This document shows positions 33,401-35,551 of a DNA stretch of 35,551 nt, one piece after another. The stretch is from contig JAHHHL010000058.1 of the NCBI GenBank assembly GCA_019359375.1, positions 1 to 35,551 on the forward strand, in the 5' to 3' direction. The position numbers were made by a program, and so were the translations under genes. Under the pieces are notes generated by a model that made no database searches, had not been told where the DNA came from, and worked only from the letters and a program-made list of their open reading frames with translations. Numbering within the stretch: position 1 is the first letter of the stretch; each line of letters starts with the position of its first letter. The stretch is from Lyngbya sp. HA4199-MV5. Lineage in GTDB: Bacteria; Cyanobacteriota; Cyanobacteriia; Leptolyngbyales; Leptolyngbyaceae.

Positions 33401-35302
33401 GATCCAGAAGGTGATTTCCTTAAAGCGATCGGCGGCACCGCTCCCACCCACGGTACGGTGAGCCTCGGTAGCGATGGTTCCTTCGTTTACACGCCAACGG
33501 CAGGCTATTTAGGCACAGACAGCTTCACCTACTTTGCCAACGATGGCATTGTCAACTCGCTCAATCCAGCCACGGTGTCGATCGTCGTCGGTGGAGCGAA
33601 CAATGCCCCCACGATTACGGTGCCAGCGAGCCAGGTCGTGTTCCGTAACTCCGATTTGGTCATTCAATCTGGTCTCAGCGTGAGTGACCCGGATGCGGGC
33701 AGCAATCCCGTTGCCGTAACGCTCACATCAGCCAGTGGCAACTTAACCTTGAGCACGACGACCAACCTGACCGTTACGGGTGATGGTAGCAAAACCGTGA
33801 CCCTCAGCGGCAGTCTTAGTGCGATTAATGCCGCATTGACCAATCTCGTCTATCGCCCGGTGAATAGTGGGTTTACGGGCACAGATCAGATTACGATCGC
33901 CGTCAACGATAACGGCAACACAGGCAGCGGCGGCGCACAAACAGCCAATGCAGCCATCAATGTTAACGTCACGGATGGTCCCACGCTGGTTAGAGATCTG
34001 AACCCGACCCAAAATGCAACTGCGACAGGCACCAACAGTTCCACGCCCAACAACCTCACAAACGCAGACGGTGGTACCTTGTACTTCTCCGCCAATGATG
34101 GTGGGAGTGGGGTTGAACTATGGCGCAGCAACGGCACCAGTGCAGGCACCAGTCTGGTTGCTGACCTCAACACCGTTCCTGATGCCAGTGGTTCCTCAAA
34201 CCCCAGTAACCTGACGGTCATTGGCAACACGTTGTACTTTACCGCCAACAACAGCGTGCGGGGCACAGAACTCTGGAAAGTCGATTTGACCAGTGCAACC
34301 AATCCGACGATCGTCAGAGATATTCGATCGGGCTCCAGCAGTTCCAACCCTCGTAACCTGGTCAACTTTAACGGCACGCTCTATTTTGAGGCGGATGATG
34401 GAGGTGGTCTGGTGTTGTGGAAGACCGATGGCACGACGGCGAACACCGTTAAAGTGGAGACCTCAGCGAGCTACAGCCAGCCGGGTTTAATCGTGGCAGC
34501 AGGCACCACGCTCTTCTTCACCGCAGGCAACGGCAATCAATTGTGGCGACTGGGTGCCTCAGGTACGCAAACCACCTTGTTGCAAGATATTGGAGCGGGT
34601 GCTGGCATAACAAATCTGGTGGTGATCGGCAATACGCTCTTCTTCACCGCCACGAATAGCAGCAACGGCTTAGAACTCTGGCGCAGCGATGGGACAACGG
34701 CTGGCACCACCCGCATTTCTGATATCAACCCAGGCACGGGTGACTCAAGCCCCAGCAGCCTGGTGAACGTGAACGGCACGCTGTACTTCATCGCCAAGAA
34801 CGGTGCCAATGTCTACGGTCTTTGGCAGAGTACAGCGGCTGGGGTCGTGTCCCTGGTCAGCGCCCTTCCTTCTGCGGGGCAAGTGCCGACAAACCTCACG
34901 GCTGTCGGCTCTAAGGTGTTCTTGATCGTAGATGCTGGCACCAGCAGCGCTCCCGATCTTCAGCTATGGCAGAGTAATGGCACCACCACCAGTCGGGTGA
35001 AGGACATTAATACCGGAGGGAATGATGCGGTTGCCTCGCTCACCAACGTGAATGGCAGCTTGTTCTTTACGGCAAATGATGGCAGCACCCGCATCTGGAA
35101 GAGTGACGGCACGGATGCGGGCACAGTAGCGGTCAGCGCAAGTTACACAGGCATTACGCCCCATAACTTCACAGCCGTTGGCAATCGCCTCTTCTTCACC
35201 GCCGAAACTACCATAACGGTACTGCTGAACACCAATCCCGATGACCCTACCGTCTTTACGCCAGTTACAGGGACAACGGGTGAAGAATTGTTTGTGCTCT
35301 AA
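24464..35302 (+). CDS. Giant repeat-containing surface or secreted protein (3,612 residues)
   Basis: One uninterrupted frame. Residues 1-120: a PPC-like beta domain (PDIAGNSLGTATSLSLTSN, DNYYRF-type motif, AGTYYIRVAP). 124-365: five FG-GAP/VCBS-like repeats with D(L/I)xWRNYxTGxN…WLMNGT. 370-487: a second PPC-like domain. 490-600: a cadherin-like unit; 600-1105: four units of about 125 residues starting NxAPxxxVP and ending NDxGNTG. 1113-3046: twenty Ig-like (Big_9/VCBS type) units, of which 12 at 1208-2371 are near-identical at 97 residues each. 3046-3175: a fifth APTITVP unit. 3176-3612: ELWRSDGT-type repeats ending GEELFVL. No classical signal peptide or RTX nonapeptides are seen, so a type I secretion route with an unrecognised C-terminal signal is inferred. 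Likely role: adhesion or matrix. Size, composition and repeats argue against an enzyme. Confidence 0.9.
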   Translation: MPDIAGNSLGTATSLSLTSNVQSLPDIVTATANDYYRFTLSHRSSFNLSLNSLSADANIALLSSTGSVLSINSVLQVSSNTGNLAETINTPLDAGTYYIRVAPAASATTADYRLNVSAKSDLKTDILWRNYATGENVTWQISGTSLEAFASLEKSADLNWAMQGSGDFNQDGQADLVWRNYKTGENGIWLMNGTVRTGAVFLESVGDLNWQIQGVGDFNQDGQADLVWRNYKTGENAAWLMNKTVRTGAASFLTIGDPNWHIQGVGDFNGDSKADLVWRNYSTGQNAIWLMNGTTLSTGIFINPVGGNWIISGVGDFNNDGKSDLLWRNYSSGENAIWLLNGTSVSSTFFIYQVGDLNWRSIAPLIRAVEPSPISVAGTTLSNAFNIGSNLTGSGTYRNSVGSLNNDYYQFNLGTPSAVNLTLTNLTANLDVQLVNSSNQVLQRSTLSGTSAETMTSTLAAGTYYVRVYAANGDTSAYALNLLINNLPVVVTNAGLTLDEGSTTTISSTLLQVTDNDHPTTQLTYTLGSVPGQGALSLNGAAIGVGAIFTQTDINANKLSYHHDGSETLSDSFSFTVTDPAGGTTSNTFNIIVNPVNDAPVLTVPDGQIVDQNANSLIAGVVIADPDVGVGSETITISAANGVVSLGLTAGLTFAQGNGSPATSITVSGTLSALNTALTSLIYRSNASFQGIDTISVSVNDQGNTGKGGALTDSKTIAVTVKPVNKAPTITVPAAQTVNEDTSLSLTGISIGDVDANGGNETVSLSAINGVLSLSTTAGLTFLTGTGSKDRNITVSGTLALINAALQSLTYQANKDFNGSDVITVNVNDNGNIGNGVALSDTKSLSITVTPVNDAPILMVPTAQTVNENTALYVTGVSVSDVDASSGAIAVSLAATNGKLSLGSTTGLSFTSGNGTTPSTTLIFSGTLAAVNSALSTLIYRGNANFSGTDSISLNVNDNGNTGFGIPLSDSKTIALTVLGVNQAPVIQVPLAPSTTANTNLTITGVSISDPDAAGGTETVTIAAANGVLSLPSNTGLTFTQGTGNQNNRVTFQGTLAAINTAIGNLVYRSYPGFTGFDTISISVNDGGNTGIGTALSDTKTLFVNVGGAVNTAPTANPDSYSTTRNTALTIVGQGVLVNDIDPENNALTANLLTTPTQGSIVFNSNGTFTYTPNANYVGNDSFTYRASDGIGNSNSTTVSLNVTAPANQAPTATADSFTLSQNSTFTTGNVLSNDSDPDNNVPLTATLVAGSTQGSVNLNANGTFTYIPTANFSGTDSFTYAAKDALGAASTTATVNLSVTAPTNQAPTATADSFTLSQNSTFTTGNVLSNDSDPDNNVPLTATLVAGTTQGSVNLNPNGTFTYIPTANFSGTDSFTYVAKDALGATSTTATVNLSVTAPTNQAPTAAADSFTLSQNSTFTIGNVLSNDSDPDNNVPLTATLIAGTTQGTLNLNTNGTFTYIPTANFSGTDYFTYVAKDALGATSTTATVSLSVTAPTNQAPTAAADSFTLSQNSTFTTGNVLSNDSDPDNNVPLTATLIAGTTQGSVNLNPNGTFTYIPTVNFSGTDSFTYVAKDALGATSTTATVSLSVTAPTNQAPTATADSFTLSQNSTFTTGNVLSNDSDPDNNVPLTATLVAGTTQGSVNLNTNGTFTYIPTTNFSGTDSFTYVAKDALGATSTTATVSLSVTAPTNQAPTATADSFILSQNSTFTTGNVLSNDSDPDNNVPLTATLVAGTTQGSVNLNPNGTFTYIPTANFSGTDSFTYVAKDALGATSTTATVSLSVTAPTNQAPTAAADSFILSQNSAFTTGNVLSNDSDPDNNVPLTATLVAGTTQGSVNLNPNGTFTYIPTANFSGTDSFTYVAQDALGATSTSATVSLSVTAPTNQAPTAAADSFTLSQNSTFTTGNVLSNDSDPDNNIPLTATLVAGSTQGSVNLNTDGTFTYIPTTNFSGTDSFTYVAKDALGAASTTATVNLSVTALTNQAPTAAADSFTLSQNSTFTTGNVLSNDSDPDNNVPLTATLVTGTTQGSVNLNTNGTFTYIPTANFSGTDSFTYVAKDALGAASTTATVNLSVTAPTNQSPTATADSFTLSQNSTFTTGNVLSNDSDPDNNVPLTATLVAGTTQGSVNLNTNGTFTYIPTANFSGTDSFTYVAKDALGAASTTATVNLSVTAPTNQAPTVAADSFTLSQNSTFTTGNVLSNDSDPDNNVPLTATLVTGTTQGSVNLNTNGTFTYIPTANFSGTDSFTYVAKDALGAASTTATVNLSVTAPTNQAPTVAADSFTLSQNSTFTTGNVLSNDSDPDNNVPLTATLVAGTTQGSVNLNTNGTFTYIPTANFSGTDSFTYVAKDALGATSATATVNLSVTAPTNQAPTATADRFRAVTDTPLTVSAATGVLKNDTDAESSTLTALLVSNSSNGSVALNADGSFVYTPTTGFTGSDTFVYKANDGALDSSPATVTLTVFGNTAPTANTDTYVVSAGVPLTVVPFSGVLQNDSDTEGDPLTASLVTPSSGSLTFNGDGSFVYTPNAGVTNGTDTFVYRVSDGFSTSSSTTVTLNIGTNAAPIAQDDTYSAFAGGTLTVSQFSGVLSNDTDAQPLIASVVSNAGQGTVSLNSDGSFTYVPNASFTGGTDTFVYQASDGTLATSATVTLNVSAATAPTAQDDVYQVVAGTTLSVGQTSSLLSNDSDTNGATLTAQLVSNPSQGTLLLNTDGTFAYTPNASVTTATDTFVYRANNGAVNSNPATVTLSIVSNALPVVANDSYSVTANNALTINTPGVLANDTDSDAGQTVRALLANQPTHGSLLLRANGSFVYTPDAGYIGADSFTYRANDGLQDSANVGTVSLSIVSNAAPVTNTDTYSVNKNNVLVKNAASGVLQNDTDSTPLTASLVNAPTKGTLALNSDGSFTYTPNAGVTNTTDTFVYAASDGTLSTNATVTVTIKDTSSPPTAVNDTGYTVNANGTLTIAAGSGVLTNDTDPEGDFLKAIGGTAPTHGTVSLGSDGSFVYTPTAGYLGTDSFTYFANDGIVNSLNPATVSIVVGGANNAPTITVPASQVVFRNSDLVIQSGLSVSDPDAGSNPVAVTLTSASGNLTLSTTTNLTVTGDGSKTVTLSGSLSAINAALTNLVYRPVNSGFTGTDQITIAVNDNGNTGSGGAQTANAAINVNVTDGPTLVRDLNPTQNATATGTNSSTPNNLTNADGGTLYFSANDGGSGVELWRSNGTSAGTSLVADLNTVPDASGSSNPSNLTVIGNTLYFTANNSVRGTELWKVDLTSATNPTIVRDIRSGSSSSNPRNLVNFNGTLYFEADDGGGLVLWKTDGTTANTVKVETSASYSQPGLIVAAGTTLFFTAGNGNQLWRLGASGTQTTLLQDIGAGAGITNLVVIGNTLFFTATNSSNGLELWRSDGTTAGTTRISDINPGTGDSSPSSLVNVNGTLYFIAKNGANVYGLWQSTAAGVVSLVSALPSAGQVPTNLTAVGSKVFLIVDAGTSSAPDLQLWQSNGTTTSRVKDINTGGNDAVASLTNVNGSLFFTANDGSTRIWKSDGTDAGTVAVSASYTGITPHNFTAVGNRLFFTAETTITVLLNTNPDDPTVFTPVTGTTGEELFVL
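28085..31576 (+). repeat. Twelve tandem 291-bp units inside the giant gene
   Basis: Twelve units of exactly 291 bp (97 codons) in frame, each starting at NQAPTA/NQSPTA and containing SQNSTFTTGNVLSNDSDPDN, GTFTYIPTANFSGTDSFTY and KDALGA. They differ by few residues, mostly at fixed positions (LVAG/LVTG/LIAG, NPNG/NTNG/NANG). Units 10-12 share a stretch of 221 identical bases one unit apart, and unit 9 shares long blocks with unit 11 two units apart, which shows recent duplication or gene conversion. The units on either side of the array are the same fold but strongly diverged. Confidence 0.95.
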
Positions 35303-35421
35303 TACCAATCGTCTATGCTGATGTTTCAGTACCCCAAGGAATGAAAAGGGTGTAGGGTGCGGGGTGTAGGGTGTGTGGCAACCGCATTTTCAGAGCCATT
35401 TGATTTGAGCATATTGCAGAT
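35301..35421 (+). repeat. Dispersed repeat, right copy, overlapping the stop codon of the giant gene
   Basis: Inverted match to 2123-2243 (about 87% over the 96-bp core). The left edge, AATACCAATCGTC, begins inside the TAA stop codon (35300-35302) of the giant gene, so the element abuts or supplies the end of the frame. No open frame is inside it. It may form part of the gene's 3' untranslated region. Confidence 0.75.
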
Positions 35422-35510
35422 GGGGTAGGGGCGAACGGTCGTCATTGGTTTCAACTTAAGCTAACTCTTTCAAGAGAGGCAATACAATTTAAGCCGGTGA
35501 GATTGAGATT

Positions 35511-35516
35511 AGGAGG
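35511..35516 (+). promoter_or_regulatory. Strong ribosome binding site AGGAGG
   Basis: AGGAGG stands 7 bp before the ATG at 35524, the best Shine-Dalgarno match in the window, and fixes that codon as the start of the next gene. Confidence 0.75.
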
Positions 35517-35523
35517 ACAAGCC

Positions 35524-35551
35524 ATGGCTCGGAGTCGTCCTTGGTTCAGTG
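35524..35551 (+). CDS. N-terminal start of an unidentified gene (partial)
   Basis: Only nine codons are inside the window (MARSRPWFS), preceded by a textbook AGGAGG. The gene is real by this evidence but its family cannot be judged from the fragment. Its promoter probably lies in 35422-35510, outside the dispersed repeat. Confidence 0.55.

Noticed and set aside
24464-35302. RTX (haemolysin-type calcium-binding) protein
   Set aside because: I found no GGxGxDxLx nonapeptides; the repeats are Ig/cadherin-like, FG-GAP-like and ELWxxDGT.

Overview
The window looks like chromosomal DNA from a cyanobacterium, probably a filamentous Leptolyngbya- or Oscillatoriales-like one. Evidence: the octamer GCGATCGC (HIP1) and its core CGATCG recur through the genes; there is an SLH/OprB porin, a fused ModBC molybdate transporter and a SipA (NblS-interacting) gene; and the gaps carry short tandem heptamers (STRR type) and small dispersed palindromic repeats. 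I see no rRNA, tRNA, CRISPR array, phage module or intact transposase gene.

Layout. 1-1856: the tail of an unknown gene, then a convergent GH15 glucoamylase/trehalase-like gene. 2350-5528: a molybdate locus, with modA and fused modBC on the minus strand and, divergently, a small protein joining a ribbon-helix-helix DNA-binding domain to a Mop (molybdate-binding) domain. The gap between them has nested TTGGTA/TACCAA palindromes, so a local molybdate-responsive regulator is a reasonable inference. 5702-6916: acetate kinase. 6945-9502: a CadD-type transporter gene and an acyltransferase-3 gene bracketed by two inverted copies of a 131-bp MITE-like element. 9617-12504: a polar amino-acid ABC transporter (lipoprotein, permease, ATPase), with repeats in its gaps. 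12766-14502: SLH/OprB porin. 14902-16470: aminoglycoside-phosphotransferase-like domain fused to a P-loop kinase. 17150-21884: a GldA/GldF/GldG-like ABC export cassette plus a DUF4340 protein, all on the minus strand. 22226-24282: a secreted protein of unknown role, a potassium-channel-like protein with a C-terminal zinc ribbon, and sipA.

24464-35302: one 3,612-residue surface or secreted protein gene filling the last third of the window. It has two PPC-like domains around FG-GAP-like repeats, cadherin-like units, 20 tandem Ig-like units (12 of them near-identical, 97 residues each) and a C-terminal set of ELWxxDGT repeats. A new gene with a strong ribosome binding site starts at the right edge.

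The gaps are rich in small repeats: a 131-bp inverted pair, a ~121-bp inverted pair at the two ends of the window, a 52-bp inverted pair around the DUF4340 gene, CCTCGGAGG palindrome modules around the amino-acid binding-protein gene, a 34-bp perfect palindrome, and several 7-bp STRRs. The observations most worth following are the RHH-Mop regulator with its candidate operator, the MITE-bracketed cadD/acyltransferase segment, the possibly invertible 52-bp-repeat segment inside the Gld-like locus, and the homogenised repeat array of the giant gene.
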